60,000 nucleotides of DNA from Symsagittifera roscoffensis (GCF_963678635.1 NC_087062.1:65658647-65718646); one strand, 5' to 3'. Counted from the stretch's first letter, positions 30,222 through 43,022 are shown. Program-made: numbers and translations. The notes: generated from the sequence alone by a model not told the origin.

Positions 30222-31832
30222 TTATTCCTTCTACCCACAAGAACAATGGAACAAAATAAAATTCTAAACAAACCATTTAAACAAATAATTCATATTACTG
30301 ATATTAAACACAATATCATTGGCATACCATTTATATCAAAATATATACCAACAATCAACATCTTGAATAGTAAAATACTGATCAAAGATAAGTACACAAA
30401 AACAAAAAATACAGCTCTAAAATTTTTTCAAAGATTAAATAAACAACCACCATTCTTCTCAAATTTTTTTATGTCAGACTTTGAATTTAAACCTAATCAC
30501 AAGTTTTTCAAAATCTCGATTTCATCTATAAAATATTTGAAAAACACGAATTCCGCAATCATTTCGCTACACGTGTATAACAATACACCGTATCAAGTAA
30601 CATTACCCTTAGGACTTTTAGGATATTGCGAAACAAACGCTACAATCTCACCCATACATGAAGTAGCCTACCGCGTAAATAATATACTCCAATTATTAGA
30701 TATTTGCCAATCCACAATTCTCAACGAAGAATTATCCATAAATAACATAATAAACAATGAAAAGCAAAACACAGATTATTTCACAAAAACACCATATTTT
30801 AAACCAACATTTTATATAACAAATTACACAAAAGAACAACAACAATTTTTAACGATGTTTAATTTTGAACACTCACAAATTACACAAATTGAATTTGACA
30901 AATTAGCAAAACAACTATTAAAATATTCAACAGTCTACGCAACATCAAAATTTGATGTTGGGAAAATCAGTTCATCACTACATCTCCCGTTAAAACCTGA
31001 CGCAGTTTTCAAAAAACAAAGAGCTAGTAAAGTACCAATTCATTTACATGACAAAGTAAACAGATTACTTGATATTTTAGAACAATACAAAATTATCTCA
31101 AATGTAAATAAAGAAGAACAACCAAAATGTAACACATTTATTAACCCTGTTATCATCCTAGCAAAAGGAGAATCATTAAAAATAGTTTTAGACGCTAGAT
31201 ACCTCAATTCACTAATAGACGAATCGAAATGCAATTGGCCTATTGAACCAATACAAGTTATTTTAACAAAAATAAATGGAAAAGACTTTACAACCGTAGA
31301 TATGAATAGTGCATACAATGAAATGCCACTAGATGAACAATCACGACGTTTAACACAATTTGTTATTGGAAATCAACAATATGAATTCAACCGCCTATTC
31401 TATGGAAATTCCATAGGACCAGCAGCATTTTCAGCTTTTATGAGCAAAATTTTTAGACCACTAATACTCAAGAAAAACGCAATCACATATTTAGACGATG
31501 TTTTTATGCAATCACAGACAAAAGAAGAAATGTTTACAGTTGTAGAACACCATCATAAAATACTTCAGAACGAAAATCTGAAGGCCGCCCCCGATAAATC
31601 ACACTTCTTTTTAACGCGAGTTAAATTTTTAGGACATAATATAGAAAGAAACACAATCACTTCATTAAAATCACGCATTGATGATATTCAAAAACTGAAA
31701 CCACCAAAAAACAGAAAGAAAATCCAAGAATTCCTTGGAATGTTAAATTTCTTAAGTAAGTACGTTTATAAAATGCAATTATATTTAGGACCGTTCTATA
31801 ATATCCTCAGACAACAAAATAATTTTGAATAG
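30222..31832 (+). pseudogene. pol: Outer element reverse transcriptase segment
   Basis: ORF from ATG 30246 (528 aa) in frame with the protease. RT blocks are visible: NPVIILAKGES, IVLDARYLNS, FTTVDMNSAYNEMPL, FNRLFYGNSIGPAAF, YLDD at residues 415-418, FLGHNI, and KIQEFLGMLNFLSKYV. It ends at a TAG (31830-31832) just where RNase H should begin. The catalytic Asp pair is intact, so the fragment is recognisable as Ty3/gypsy RT, but it is cut off from RNase H. Confidence 0.88.
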
Positions 31833-32946
31833 ACCACTGAACATCAAACACGATTTGAAGAAATTAAAAAAAGTTTTAACTGAACAAATTTCAAACACAA
31901 TTCCAGATCCAGCTCAACCATTCTATGCAATGGTACAAATAAAATGAACCTTATATCAACTAATTCCCGATTATTCACTCAAGCAGAACTACGACTCTCA
32001 ACTCTAATGAGAGAATGTACAGCTATAATTTATACACTTACAGAATATGAATTTCTGATACTTGGATCAAAACATCCAACAGTTCTATTCACAGATCATG
32101 AAACAATCATTTTTCTCCTTACACAAAAGTCAAATCCCAATCACCGAGTTTAATGATTTCAATTAATCCTAATGAAATTTCCAAACTTTCATATAGTTTG
32201 GACAGCAGGAAAGAATCTTGCAATACAAGATACATTAAGTCGAAATACACCACCTGAATTACTTACACGAAAAACTACAGTTGAAATACCCAAAAATATA
32301 AAAATTTACCTTGCAAAAGACGAAACATCACCCCGACTAGAATGCAAATATGCAGTAAAAACTGACATTGAACAATCACAAATAAATAACCCGCAACATT
32401 TCCCATTTTACTTAGATTGCCAAAATAATCACTACGAAGTTGATTTACTAGGAACATCAACTTTCAAACCAATTCCATACTCACAATGGATAAAAAAAAA
32501 TACCCAACCAAAAACGAAGAAAACAACACTCGTATGAAAAAAACTTTTTTCCGTTAATTGAAAAAGAAAATTTAACTGCTAAAATAAATTTATCAGGACC
32601 ACAAACAAATGATTCAAAATACACAATAAATCAAGTTTTTGACCTCCATGATCCACTTGACACAATTCCTCTATCTAAATTAGAAATTGAAAATATTTTT
32701 CTCCCGCCAACAGATAAAATTACAATTGAACTCTTGAAATAATATCAAAATCTTGACCCAGTAATTAGACAACTAAAATCATGGCACAAATACAAAACTA
32801 AGCCCGTAAAGGCAGATACAGCAATTTTAGGAAATAAAACACTCCTCCGATATTTCCGAAAATTTAATAATACAACAATTAATGAAAACACAGACCTTCT
32901 AGAATATCAATTAAATGATTTTACAGTTCCCTGTCTCCCTTTAAGT
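31833..32946 (+). pseudogene. Outer element RNase H and linker remnants
   Basis: Fragments in several frames: a sequence similar to the RNase H middle part (31944-32153, with RECTAIIYTLTEYEF and ILFTDHE-like residues) and its end (32172-32537, with FHIVWTAGKNLAIQDTLSR). Just after FYAM (about 31925) the segment expected to carry the first catalytic Asp is missing, so RNase H is disabled here. 32538-32946 is open only in pieces and looks like the decayed RNase H-integrase linker. Confidence 0.7.
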
Positions 32947-34470
32947 ATGATTCTAATAGCTTTTAACATTTCACATACACAAAACACTAAAGGTAACTCT
33001 GGATCAGAGAAAACTTATTCAAATTTTACACAACAATTTTATTTCCCAAATGCACCAACTTGGATAAAAGTACTATGCAATGATTGTATAGTATTTCAGC
33101 TAAATAAACCTTATCCAAATCAAAAACAAATAGCACAAAAACAAGATTTTAAAGGAAAAAGTTTATATTTTAACCATCGTATTTCATTCGATACAAAAGG
33201 ACCAATTTCACCATCCTCTGAAGGAAACTCCTACATTATGGTAATTGTTGATGCATTTACACAATATGTAGCACTCAACCCAGTACCACATTGTAACGCT
33301 TATTATGCTTACACAACACTTTATGAACACTGGATAGCTAAATTCGGATTACCCGAAATTTTAGTTACAGACAACGGTACAGAATTCATAAATAATGAAA
33401 TCATCACACTATGTCACTTATATAACATAAAACACAAACCACGTACATCTCATTCACCTTGGACAAACGGTTTAGTCGAAGGTATGAACCGTTCACTACA
33501 AGAATATCTTAGATGTATCATAAACGGAAATGAAACAAGATACACAGAATGGTCAGCAGATGTAAAATTGTTTCCCTTAGCATATAATTTGCAAATTACG
33601 ACAACTCCAGGAATGTCACCATACGAAATATTTTTTAATCAAAAGCCACGTAAACCAATTATGTTTACAGCAAACTCTCATAAAAATGCACAATGTCATT
33701 GCCAACCAAATAAAGACTCAGTTTGTTATAACCTACCTTTACACACGCATGATGAAGATCATTTTCATCACCCACAAATCCTTAAATTAGCCTCCGGTAC
33801 ACACACCGACTGGATTTTAAATAGAAATAAAAAACACAATGAAATTTACCAAAGAGTAACAAAAAAATTGTTACAAAGGCAAAACATTAACGAACAAATA
33901 AATTCACGCTTTACACCAGTCTCAGATTTAAAAATTGAAACATTTGTCTTAATACCTAATTTTATTACACAAAAAAGAATTTCTAAAAAATTACAACCCC
34001 TTCGCAAAGGACCATACCAAACAATTGCCAAACCCACTGACGTAACATATAAAATCACCAATTCAGACCAAAAAAAAATTGTTCAACATCGGAACAATCT
34101 ATTGCCTTACTACCCAAAAGAATACGCACTACGCGAATTAACTCAATTATATTCTTTCACAGGTCTAAAAGTTATTCAAAATCACCTTCATACGGAAAAT
34201 GAAATAAATGAACAAAACGACATTCACCTTGAAAAACAAAATAAAAAACCAACTACAACCCAAAACAATACAAAAAAGCTAGATCAAAAAATACCTCAAA
34301 AAGAAAAGAAAAATAGAAAAATGATAGAAAAAGTTATACAACAAGAACAAGTCGAGAAATGAGAACATAGAGAGTCATCACGACTTAGAAATCAACCACG
34401 TAAAAACTACAAAACATTCATCCCACAATCTAAAATATTAAAGAAAGTTGAATTTCAAAAACAGCTTTAA
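32947..34470 (+). pseudogene. Outer element integrase
   Basis: 471-aa ORF (32947-34362). The N-terminal zinc site is degraded (GNSG where GHxG is expected; one CxxC cysteine pair broken as CNDCIVFQ). The core triad is visible: D in ISFDTKGPI, D in VTDNGTEFI, E in NGLVEGMNRS. A GPY motif (RKGPYQ) follows near residue 355, typical of Ty3/gypsy. The frame closes with TGA at 34360-34362 but is open again to 34470 with basic residues, suggesting the stop truncates the original C-terminus. Confidence 0.85.
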
Positions 34471-35063
34471 TATTAAAAATTAATAATCTTTGCACCTCTG
34501 AATCATTTTGATTTTTCATTTTTCAAAATAACATGCTGACAAACACGCAACAATTCTAGTTCAAAATTAGCCAATATAATTCATTCAATCCGTCACCTTC
34601 TATAACTATAACACAAACCAATTAGACGAAAGATATTAAACTCCAGGCATATCTATAACCATAACTTTGCAACCTCCAGGTCAAAAATAAGCAAACCACT
34701 CAAACTTGACAACTAAAATAAATACCACCATAATATCATAACCCTCCCTTATCTAATAACGCACAGATCAACAATATTTTCCCAACTTAAACCTCAAAAA
34801 CCCCCCAACCAAAAATGATAAATTAGCCTAAAGTAAAAATACGACCATATTAATTTAGCCTAAAGTACAAAAATCTCAAAAATACCCCAGATCACCTGAC
34901 AAACAAAAATAAAGCAAAGAAGACCTCCCGAACACCATAAATCTCGCCCCCACCTATTTTCACAAAACTCAACCCACTTGTCAAAAAATCTATAAATATT
35001 TCGACCACACTTGAAAACCGCCCCAAACAACAAAAAATATTCGACCAAGAAGCCATTTCTTAA
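34471..35063 (+). other. Spacer between pol and accessory frame
   Basis: About 0.6 kb without supported ORF. It is A/C-rich with runs of C (near 34801) and a repeated TTAGCCTAAAGTA pair near 34825 and 34856. It may hold a splice acceptor for the downstream genes; none is obvious. Confidence 0.4.
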
Positions 35064-36602
35064 ATGCTCTTCTCTCGATCAGTCAATACAATCTTCAACA
35101 TTTTCATAAACTTTTTAACAGTACTTAAACTTTTATTCATATTTCTCTTTGATACTTTTGAAGCTTTTATAATAATTTTAATCATTTTTTGCAATATTTT
35201 TTTAAATTTCTACTCCCTATTTGAAATATATCTCCAACTTTCCCAAATCATTGACCATATTCACAGGTACGATAACCCAAAGTTTATTTAAATGATACGA
35301 ACAATTTTTAGTAGAATAGATATTTCTTTACTATTTGTAATTTTTATAACATTTTTATCATCCCTAATTTTGACAATATGCAAATGTATAAAAAAGGCAA
35401 TCATAACATTCGCCTTAGCAACAATCCTTTTAATTCTTTTCGTTGAGGAATACTACAATAAACATAAATTTTTTCACTAAGAAAAATCAATCCGACAACC
35501 TTCAAAAATTGCTAACCAACAATCACACAGTCAGTCTTCACCGACATCATCCCAAGAAAACCCGACAATACCTACAACTACCCAAAACCCCCAAACATCC
35601 ACACGAATTTCTTTCCAAGATAACCCATACACTTTTGAAGAACGACACGCTCGCTTATCTGAACCATTAGCACCAGTTCAGCGACAGGCACCCCTAAGTG
35701 AACCAACATATAACTTGTATCCAACATTACCACAAGAACTAAGTAGAATAAGAAATATTAGTCAAAACCAAAATACAGTTGAAATAAACAGACAAATTAT
35801 ACATCCACGACGAAATAGAATTTTTCAAACCCCCCGAGTTCATTTTGATGTACCCCAATCCCCATCACCAAGTACTCCAGAAAACCCAATTAGCATACTA
35901 CCGGAAACCCCTACACTTCTTTCACAACGTAGCACCTCAAGTATACCCTCAGATTACTTAGATTCAACACCAACATCTGAATAAATACGTGACAATGCCT
36001 TTAACCCCCCCAACCAAACATTACGACTACCATATTGGACAACACACTCATTCACACAAGGTGAACCAAATTTAATAAATGACCCAATAGATAGTTCTAC
36101 GGATACAACAACATCATCATCACTACCAGAAACATTATCACTACCATCAACACCATCAATAAGCCAGATTTCACCGACGCCTTCCCCCCTAAATTTTCCA
36201 AATAACCTCGACGCTAGATATCGAGAACAATCATCAACAAATATCCCTTTAAGATTAGATTGGAACACGTTCACAGCAACCCCACCATTATTTGGACAAA
36301 ATCAAGAAAGTAACCGACTCCACAATTGGGCACTCCATAGACTACAATATAGACAAGACATCCACGAAGACATTCGTGACCATAACATCCAAATACTCCA
36401 ACAAAATAGTCTACAATTAAAATTTGAAATCACGGTTAAACTTAACAATATTGCTCAACATCCTTACCCATTAAACCCACCCAATATAACAGCTCAATCG
36501 CTACCACCACCATTTATAACAACTGAAGTAATATATAAATACGACAGATTTACAAAAAAACCATTGGTTTCATCAGGATTATCATACACATGTATATTCT
36601 AA
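35064..36602 (+). pseudogene. Outer element accessory frame: hydrophobic N-terminus, Pro/Ser/Thr-rich remainder
   Basis: Three consecutive ORF pieces (35064-35291, 35292-35480, and 35481 onward) and the stretch to 36602 all lie in one frame of about 513 codons. It is interrupted only by TAA at 35289, 35478 and 35982. The first ~140 codons encode several strongly hydrophobic segments, likely membrane-spanning. The rest is rich in Pro, Ser, Thr, Gln and Asn and ends with a more ordered, Tyr-containing part. The last 13 nt overlap the env start in another frame. No known domain. It could be an accessory membrane protein; alternatively two genes abut at 35291/35292. Confidence 0.5.
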
Positions 36603-39198
36603 AAATATTGATACTTCAACAATTCCTTTTTTTAATATTTTCCGATCAGAACACAAATCCTTCTCCCCGCACAGGACCCCAGGACTTATTAGTAACACAC
36701 TACGATTGTGAAGAAAATGAACAAAAAACACTACACAAATCTGCAATAAATCAAGTATCACAATGCGAAACGGAACCACAAGCTCTAGAAACTACAAATT
36801 TAATAGCGACACTGTATTCAAAAGCCCGAGCAGCAACAGTCGCAGGATATAAATTTACAGCAACATTTTCCGAAAAGAAAGTACATTGTTCACAAGTTTC
36901 AAACGGAATTAAAAACCGACTTGACCACGAATCATTCTACCAAAGTAATATAGAACGACTTCTACATCTAAATCTAAATCCCGATGATTGTAAAAAAGAG
37001 CTACTCAGATTAAATATCACAAGAAATAAAAACACCGACAGAAAACTAGTATGTTTTCAAGTCTTTGCCGATTCTGTACATCAAGCAGAACTTGAAAGAT
37101 ATCAAGGACATATAAAACTAGATGAAAAATACCCATACAACGGCGCACACGGAAGATTAACTTATGACATACACGATAAGCACTGGATACCACACATTGG
37201 TATAAATAATCCATCAAACTGCAAAGCAGACATAAAAAATAAAGGATATCAAGAAATAATGTTTTTCGTTTGGAAAATACAACTCGAAAAAATACAACTC
37301 ACACGAGATTTATCCGACAACACAATGATCTATCAAGGAATTAGATTACCTTGTAAAAACGATCAAGGTTATTGTGATCCTACAACACGGACACAAGCAA
37401 CAATTGTTTGATTTCCCGAAGATACATGCACAACATTTCAAGTAGCAAAAATACACGCTCGAATGATAAAATTTCACGAAAAATATTTTATACTATCAAT
37501 TCCATATGAACAAGTTCATCCAGCACGAAAACAAAGTACTGATTTTCAAAATCTCCATAATATAGGAAATAAATTAACACGTTTCCAAATATATCAAGAA
37601 ACAGAAATCGCATGCAAATACAGAAACCCAATTCACAAAACACAATATTCTGAAATATTAGTTGAATATGAAAAAGGTTTCGACATGACTACTGGAAAAA
37701 TAAAAATTGACCCTTATGCCACAGGTCACCCTCTACACAAAGGAACATCATATATACCAGTTAACTTTCAAAAAAGTAATGGTCTACCTGGTGGAAAACT
37801 AGAAGCACACGTTTACAAGAACTATCACTAATGAATAATACTAATTTTGGTAATATCCACTATGATATCCACTTAGATATGAAGTTAGACTACACGATTA
37901 GTCGAATTTTCCAAGAAATGTCACTCTCCGAATTAGAGACACTTCACCAACTATGCGAATTAGAAAGGACACAAATCCTAGAATCACTCGCACTAGCATG
38001 GTTAAAAATACCCTACGCAGGATATTTATTATCAGGAAATAGATCAAATTTTCTAGACTACGAAGGAAACATTTTATGGTTTTATACTTGTACCAAAAAA
38101 TTATCACTACTATATGTTTTTGAAGATAAACGCTGCTATAAAAGAATCCCTATCTTTTATAAAAATAAGGTACATTTTGTTGACACACTTTCAAGACGAA
38201 CATATTTTTGGGATACCGCATTCCCATGTGGATCAAAAAATAGCCACAATGTAGTACAATTGAACCCTGATGAAGATAAATATTATCTCCTTACTCCATA
38301 CTCTACGTTAATGCGATCACTCAAAAAGTTTTCACCCGAAAGCATCAGAGCTATTGCTCGTAATCCAAATATTGATTTACAAACAATTGGAATATATTCA
38401 AAATCAGATATCCAACACCACATTAGAACACAACAATTCCAAGAATTAATAACACAAATGGACACTATAAAAAGACAATCAATTGACCAAAATTTACGCA
38501 AACTTGCCGAAACCGCAGGATTTGCAGTTATTTATACACAAGATTATAGCGGATATTTTAAAGACATTCAAGACTATATATATCTAAACGGTGAGAAATA
38601 CAGACCACAAGATATTTCACCTATAAATATTTTCAGCTTTGTTACCCTAAAAAATGAAATTCTCGATTTTCTAGGTTGGCCCTATTACATCTTAGAAAAA
38701 TTAACTATCCTATACGCAATGTTTAACTTTATACGATTTCTTTTTTCACTTTTAAAAGGAATCTATAACACATGCGCTATACACACACAAGTAAATAGAC
38801 AAGCAAGTGTAGCACGCATACTATTGGCAGGATTTTTTGGAATTTTTTCATCATCAATAAACAAAATTCTTCTAGACGCACAAATAAAAGAATAGAATAC
38901 AAAAATAGCGACAAGACAGAACACATACGACGAAGAACATAATAACATAGAAGTAACACCTACCGCACCACAGTTGCCACCCCTACCACATAACCATCCA
39001 TTATCCTTAGTCCCACGTAATTTCCGAAACCTAGCAATAACACATAACCCAAATTTTAGACCAAACATATCGCAAAGTCCCATACAACATATAATGACAC
39101 ATCATTCACAAGATGATAATACATATGAACAAATTATAGAACAACCCCATACCACCGCTTTTCAGTCTCAAAATTATCATTTTTTTAGACCACGATGA
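36590..39198 (+). pseudogene. env: Outer element glycoprotein (env) frame, chuvirus-like, broken
   Basis: Starts with a hydrophobic signal-like segment. A YDC motif and regularly spaced cysteines follow. The first piece (36590-37411) ends at TGA, and the frame continues to 37831. A second piece (37831-38895, overlap TAATG) is in another frame and contains CELERTQIL, LSGNRSNFLD, RCYKRIPI and a hydrophobic region near its end. These features and their order resemble glycoproteins of chuviruses (a mononegavirus-type, class III-like fusion protein family) known to have been captured by animal LTR elements. After TAG 38893-38895 the same frame stays open to 39198, a Pro-rich, cytoplasmic-tail-like stretch. 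With two stops and one frame change it cannot make a full glycoprotein. Confidence 0.7.
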
Positions 39199-39905
39199 GC
39201 CGACAACTTGGATCCCTACACCGCTCAAATTCCCATCCAACCAACCTCAACACTCCAATCCCAATAATCCCACTTTTTGCTTTCCCACCACCCGATTTTC
39301 CAACTATTAATATATCATCAAGCATGAATTCGGATACTAAGTCAGATATTTCAGTTTTATACTCCATTTCACAACTTAATAACCCTAATATAGAAACCCC
39401 TGATGAATTTGCAGACTCCGAACCATCTCCATCCAATATTTTTCAAACCAACTCCTCAGTTTTTTCAAAACCCCCTTTTCAACCGATCCCACCAAATAAT
39501 CCACTCCCATCCGTTTCCACTCCTTCTTATGATTCGCAAGTAACCCCAACCTATTCTCCATTTCATTCCGACCGATCATCTAATAATTCTCCAGATACCC
39601 CCCAAATCTCCCAGGAACTCGATAATTTTATCACCCTACAACAACAGCTAATACACCCTAACACCCTCACTTTAAATCAAATTTCATCCACAATAGAATC
39701 CTCAAACCCACCTACTCCTACACCCTCCTCAGCTTACACTGCATCATTAGCACAATCATCCACATCCACCGAATCATCAAATAGCACTCACCGAGCTTAT
39801 CGCACTTTTAAAAGAAAATTCCCGAACCATCCATTCCCGACCAAACCAGGAACAGCCTGCGAATATATAATCATCCACACCAAACCAACACGAAAGATTT
39901 TCTAG
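39195..39905 (+). CDS. Outer element Ser/Pro/Thr-rich ORF (236 aa)
   Basis: ATG overlaps the TGA ending the env-tail frame (ATGA), a tight arrangement like neighbouring genes of complex retroviruses. The product is rich in Ser, Pro, Thr and Asn, without cysteines until near its end and without hydrophobic segment, and ends with a basic patch (RTFKRKFPNHPFPTK). It may be the N-terminal part of one protein with the next frame, since that frame is open from 39812 and overlaps the end of this ORF. No known domain. Confidence 0.45.
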   Translation: MSRQLGSLHRSNSHPTNLNTPIPIIPLFAFPPPDFPTINISSSMNSDTKSDISVLYSISQLNNPNIETPDEFADSEPSPSNIFQTNSSVFSKPPFQPIPPNNPLPSVSTPSYDSQVTPTYSPFHSDRSSNNSPDTPQISQELDNFITLQQQLIHPNTLTLNQISSTIESSNPPTPTPSSAYTASLAQSSTSTESSNSTHRAYRTFKRKFPNHPFPTKPGTACEYIIIHTKPTRKIF

Positions 39906-41023
39906 CAATCACCTTACCCTCATTCCCACAATATACTTTAAACACACCTAACGACACTAACGACACACGTAGTTTTGTAGATGAACATGTTTTAATGCCG
40001 ACACTTCACTGGACAGCGTATTACCATTTTACTAATCCCCTTTGCCTGCCACTCTCTAGTACTCATAACGATATAGAAAAGAATAAAGATATGCTATATA
40101 GACTCAACGCAACACTAACACCTAGACAATTTACTTATATAGGATATAAAAAATCACTAAAAACATTCACTGCACCCCGAGCTAACGAATTTACAATAGA
40201 ATAATACGACCATAATATCATCCGAACTAATCAAGACCAATTTCTAGATGACGACCGCTTCGCTAACCCACAACTAACAGAAAAATTCTTCATCAAAACG
40301 GCATATGTATTCACACTTAATATTTTTGATAGAAAATATGATCACATCATTTCTGAAGCACTAACTGATATTCAAGCTTACGAAAGTTTTAAAGAAAAAT
40401 TTCAGTTATTTTCACTAACCTTTCACTTCCTTGCACCACATGAACGCGATTTGCACTGTTCACACGTCATTATGTTATGCACTAAACAGACTCATACATA
40501 TACATACTATCGCTTCATACAAAATCATTTTAATTTACATACTCCATCAAGACAACCACACCATCGTTTTCAGTTTCTTAACTCGAAGTACACTTCACCG
40601 TTTTTTCTTAATTTCACCTAATGCATCAAGGATACTAACCTCCACGGCATCCTCCGCAATTATGACCCAGTAAAACAAATGTATATATTTGGTCCCATCA
40701 CGAAAACCTTTAATGCCGAAGAATCCAGACCCTTCGTTATCCCACTTGAATTTATTCAACTTATAGAAATCCCAAAATTAGAATTTACTCACAATACTAA
40801 ATATAATCACAAAATATATAACCTCATTCAAAACACACCTTATGAGTTTGCAGTAGGCACCGAAGAACTAAAGACCATTAAAGCACTTCAATTGCTTTGG
40901 CCACTGCTCCAAACTAAAAGCATCATTCGCATACTAGTTAAATTACTAACAAATTCGGACATAATACACGACATCTTTCCCCACGGCTTTTTCCCAGACG
41001 ATTTACAGGTAGGTATAATTTGA
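39812..41023 (+). pseudogene. Outer element last frame before 3' LTR, broken
   Basis: One frame open from 39812 to TGA 41021-41023 except for TAA at 40202 and 40619 (about 400 codons). The first ATG is 39995. The product looks globular (mixed hydrophobic and aromatic residues, no repeats) and matches nothing I recognise. It lies where 3' accessory genes sit in complex retroviruses. Overlap with the previous ORF suggests a single ancestral gene broken by a frameshift. Confidence 0.45.
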
Positions 41024-41479
41024 AAATATTCTTAACTAATAAATTTAAATTAGTACTAACCATTCTTTACTCATGTTTCTTTTACATTTTTGGTCTTCAT
41101 ACCACGATCATCTGCAAAAAACAGAAAAGAAAATAAAAAAATAAACTTGTTAAAATTCTTCTAAAGTTCATTAATATTTTACACAAGATAATCCGATAAA
41201 ATTCATACCAAATGTAGTAAATTAATTTATAAATTATTTCCCCATAAAGCAGTAAATTTAATTTTGATGAAAATTTATAACTTTAAATTTCCCCCAAAAC
41301 TAGCAGTAAAATTAAAATTCTATGTAATAAATTGATAAAATGAAAATGCAGTACTAACCTTTTGATATTTTCATTCACTCGCACAGGAATTTTATCCAAA
41401 CTCGCACAGCTCGCCCACGAATAATTCTTTAAATAATGATTTTAAGTTTCAAGTTTTCACACTCAACAACTCTAACACA
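41024..41479 (+). other. 3' region with A/G-rich tract before repeated LTR part
   Basis: Contains a long A-rich purine tract (about 41116-41145) followed by CTTGTTAAAATTC. No purine tract lies directly before 41480. The true 3' LTR may therefore begin near 41148, with the matching 5' part lying left of the window. No coding sequence is seen. Confidence 0.5.
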
Positions 41480-43022
41480 TGATAACAAGTTTCAAACTTT
41501 CCTTTAACCCGGTTGGAAAGGAATTATATACTAAACCAAACTAACCAACGCAGCTTACTAAACACCACAAATCATAAAATAACAGCATGACTAAGAAAAG
41601 AAAACCAACGGTACCCAAACCGGATTAACCCAGTTTAAAACTGGATATATTATTCTTTTGAAGACTATTATAAAGTCTAAGAAAGAAATAATAAAACACA
41701 AAAAAGTCAAAAACAAACCAATATCAAAAAACTATTTGATTTTTGAAAAAAAGGACACAACCAAAGAAACATAAGAAAGACCAACATAAACCCAATATAA
41801 AACGTTATCACATAACAGGACCTCTCAAAGAAACCGCACGAAATCATACTCCCACTCCTGGCCTAACCCACCAGAGAGGACGTCCTGAGCATGCTCTATA
41901 GCCGGCCTAACCCACCGCGCTACATCCACGCTTTGTGACCACACTTCTATTTTTAATAAGAGGTACTCAAGGGTGAGTAACTCATCAAAATAACCGAACT
42001 AAAACAAAATGCTTTTGTGAAAACAACTAACTAAATTCATGATTAAAAAACCGAACTAATAAAAATTTTATAAAATGTAAATCATACCTTGCAGTATATA
42101 GATCAACACACAACAACAAAGACGAACATCCAAAGACAAAATGATCCCAATACACTTGAACAAGAATGGCTAACCACAACCGATATGCCGTCCACAATCA
42201 CAACTCAAAGGATTTAGAGTACGACTTGACTTCGCAGAAAAGGACTTCATTGAACTAGACCAATGACCACCTCGATGTTCAAGTATACGTACAGATCCGA
42301 GTTACAAGGCATCCCTTCCACACACAATCTCCACGTCATTCCCAGACGAGGTTGAACACAAAACAAGTTCTCTACATAATACAGAAAAACCCGTCATAGC
42401 AAACCATTTTTAAATCAGATTGATTTCATTGGGAAACACAGTCGTTGTCACAAGACGACACAACGATTGATGTCCCTAACTCCAGCGTCCTGGAACTTCT
42501 CTAACAAGAGGAACCGGACAAGAATATGATGTTCGCCAAATACCAACGTTCATCATCCATCCTTTGAATGGCAGAAAGATAATTCTAAAAAACTCTGTAA
42601 AACCCGGATGGGTGGAACCTGATCTAAACTATATTTTATGATTGGATAAATTAGATATTTTACCACTGTAAAGTATTTAATATTAACCAATCATGATCCA
42701 TCTAACTAACAACCCACTTATTTGTAAGTGCTGAAATTACTTGTAATTTCAGCACCAGAGAGATTTGAATTTAACTTAGAAATTAGTTGTCTCTCCAAGA
42801 GAACTTCAGCAGCCGCAACAAACCAGTATACCCTAGATCTATTGAGCCTAGCAGAGACTAGTTAAACACCCTGAGACTAGAAAGTATAAGAGTAAGATTA
42901 GGATCGGTATTAGACTAAGAAGTTGCACGAATCTATCCGGCCGAAAATAAGATAGCGTGACGAGCAGACGGTGTACCCTATCCGATATTACTCTATGAGT
43001 TAACCACATCGGTCCTAACTCA
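41480..43022 (+). repeat. 3' LTR of outer element
   Basis: Matches 1-1543 with about 20 clustered differences. It ends CTAACTCA, then host-like GTAGTC. It carries the hairpin at 42728-42755. Confidence 0.92.

Larger units (their letters stand above)
1..43022 (+). mobile_element. Outer Ty3/gypsy-type LTR element with env-like gene (degenerate)
   Basis: The element is bounded by two direct copies of one sequence, 1-1543 and 41480-43022, both ending in ...CTAACTCA. Between them, in order, are a primer-binding site, leader ORFs, gag, an aspartic protease (DSGA), reverse transcriptase (YLDD), RNase H remnants, integrase, a hydrophobic accessory frame, a chuvirus-like glycoprotein frame and further frames. 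The order protease-RT-RNase H-integrase plus a GPY motif places it in Ty3/gypsy. It is interrupted at 2004-25221 by a younger element, so its own length is about 19.8 kb. Most genes carry stops or frameshifts, so it is presumably not autonomous now. The window starts inside or exactly at the 5' LTR, so the true left end and target duplication cannot be seen. Confidence 0.9.
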
